From: Sphingomonas sp. PP-F2F-G114-C0414
GTDB lineage: Bacteria > Pseudomonadota > Alphaproteobacteria > Sphingomonadales > Sphingomonadaceae
Assembly (NCBI RefSeq): GCF_003688595.1
Contig: NZ_RCWT01000009.1
Span: forward strand, 930,001 to 994,000
Direction of reading: 5' to 3'
DNA length: 64,000 nt
The notes below the pieces were generated by a model. It saw only the letters and a program-made list of their open reading frames with translations. It ran no database searches and was not told where the DNA came from. This document shows, piece by piece, positions 62,965 through 64,000 of this stretch; the first letter of the stretch is position 1; each line of letters begins with the position of its first letter. The position numbers were made by a program, and so were the translations under genes.

Positions 62965-64000
62965 TCGCGCGCCTCGTTACCGCGCTGGCCGCTACCAGCC
63001 TTCTCGCTGCCCCGATCGCGGCGCAGGACAAGAAGGAGACCTCGACCGTCGAGAAGAAGGTCGACGACGAGGTCAAGTTCCCGCCGCTCCCCGCCGACAA
63101 GACGGTCCGCCAGTCGGCGTCGATCGGCGGCCGGTCGATTGCTTATGACGCGACGATCGGCACGATCTCGGTGCGCGACGACAAGGGCAAGGAGATCGGC
63201 CAGGTCGTCTACACGTCCTATGTCGCGACCGGTGGAGCCGCCAACCGCCCGATGACGTTCGCCTTCAACGGCGGGCCGGGCGCGTCGTCGGTCTACCTCA
63301 ACCTCGGCGCGGTCGGACCCAAGCGCGTCCAGTTCGGCGCGCAGGGCAATGCGCCGTCCGACGCACCGATCACCACCGACAATCCGAACAGCTGGCTCGA
63401 CTTCACCGATCTCGTCTTCATCGACCCGGTCGGCACTGGCTTCAGCCGCAGCCTGGTCGACGAGGAGAAGACCAAGAAGGCGTTCTACGCCAACGATCCC
63501 GACATCAAATACCTGTCGAAAGTTGTCTACGACTGGCTCGTGAAGGCCGGGCGTCTGCGCTCGCCGAAATACGTTATGGGCGAAAGCTATGGCGGCTATC
63601 GCGCGCCGCGGATCGCGTACGAACTCCAGTCGCAGATCGGCGTCGGGGTCAACGGGATCGTGATGGTCTCGCCGTATCTCGATCCCGCCTCGGGCGACGG
63701 CGCGACGGCGTTGTCGCCGTTGCCATGGATGATCGACCTGCCGTCGATGGCGGCGGCGCATCTCGAACAGCAGCATCAACTGACCCCCGCGGCGATGGTC
63801 GACGTCGAAGCGTATACACGCGGCGCCTTCGCGACCGATCTGCTGCGCGGACGCACCGATCCGCAGGCGGTCTCGCGGCTCGTCACCAATGTCAGCCGGC
63901 TGACGGGGCTCGATCCGGCGCTGGTGCAGAAGATGGGCGGCCGGGTCGATTCCGCGACCTTCCTGCGCGAGATCCACCGCGCCGACGGCACGATCGGCAG
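62961..64000 (+). CDS. Peptidase S10 (serine carboxypeptidase), 3' end outside window
   Basis: The first 346 residues are present and the frame is open to the window edge. The signal peptide is about 1-21 (LLAAPIAAQ). S10 motifs are TFAFNGGPGASSVYLNLGAV, WLDFTDLVFIDPVGTGFSRS and VMGESYGGYRAPRIAYELQS with nucleophile S209; the Asp and His lie further downstream. It starts at GTG 62961, translationally coupled to the DUF885 gene, so the two proteases are probably exported together to digest peptides. Confidence 0.92.
   Translation, partial: MIARLVTALAATSLLAAPIAAQDKKETSTVEKKVDDEVKFPPLPADKTVRQSASIGGRSIAYDATIGTISVRDDKGKEIGQVVYTSYVATGGAANRPMTFAFNGGPGASSVYLNLGAVGPKRVQFGAQGNAPSDAPITTDNPNSWLDFTDLVFIDPVGTGFSRSLVDEEKTKKAFYANDPDIKYLSKVVYDWLVKAGRLRSPKYVMGESYGGYRAPRIAYELQSQIGVGVNGIVMVSPYLDPASGDGATALSPLPWMIDLPSMAAAHLEQQHQLTPAAMVDVEAYTRGAFATDLLRGRTDPQAVSRLVTNVSRLTGLDPALVQKMGGRVDSATFLREIHRADGTIG

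Overview
The window is a GC-rich stretch of alphaproteobacterial chromosome, most likely from Sphingomonas or a close relative. Supporting signs are the Entner-Doudoroff gene set zwf-pgl-edd-glk-eda, the yfgM-bamB-der block, a TonB receptor beside sugar-acid genes, frequent GTG and TTG starts, 4-base ATGA/GTGA overlaps between genes, and several families of GC-rich intergenic palindromes. No rRNA, CRISPR array, insertion sequence or intact prophage gene was found. The window holds about 57 protein genes, including one cut at each edge and one frameshifted, plus two tRNAs.

Layout. 1-316: tail of mltG. 480-7936 (leftward): a MarR-type regulator, a short SH3-like protein, argC, then zwf, pgl, edd, glk and eda, taking glucose and glucose 6-phosphate to pyruvate and glyceraldehyde 3-phosphate. 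8144-15807 (rightward): secG, pyrG, panB, yfgM-like, bamB, der, a TusA-like protein and an Hpt protein. 15954-18285 (leftward): bfr, a 56-residue bfd and a DUF418 membrane protein with an uncertain start. 18286-18863: a cluster of palindromic repeats. 18864-23893: purL, a DUF1842 protein, map, a CinA-like MoaB/Mog protein and a HIRAN protein, followed by tRNA-Gly(CCC).

24124-28784 (leftward) is a five-gene unit, every junction a 4-base overlap: MFS transporter, calcineurin-like phosphoesterase, ArsB-like permease, an unrecognised one-helix protein and a DedA protein. 29250-32730 (leftward) looks like a stress module: two CsbD-family genes flank a three-PAS LuxR regulator, followed by a PhnA-like membrane protein, with a possible EcfG-type promoter upstream. 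32860-35949 holds a flavin-dependent monooxygenase, an aldo/keto reductase and a divergent Gfo/Idh/MocA dehydrogenase.

36083-46758 is a carbohydrate and sugar-acid uptake and catabolism region: TonB receptor with an operator-like palindrome, ACS-type MFS transporter, LacI regulator, IlvD/Edd-type sugar-acid dehydratase, secreted aldose 1-epimerase, FucP-type permease and an AraD1/GguC-type enzyme. An 11-base motif is shared by two of its promoters.

46759-48849 is a decayed stretch with a frameshifted methyltransferase and tRNA-Ile(CAT). After it come a low-complexity lipoprotein, an M28 peptidase, ettA, a CYTH protein, a Uma2 protein and a GAF/HisKA_2 histidine kinase. 55131-59931 (leftward) is nadE, a CDP-alcohol phosphatidyltransferase, inositol-phosphate synthase and a sugar-type nucleotidyltransferase, which together suggest an inositol-phosphate-derived lipid or solute. 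60006-64000 encodes three predicted exported hydrolases, the last cut by the window edge.
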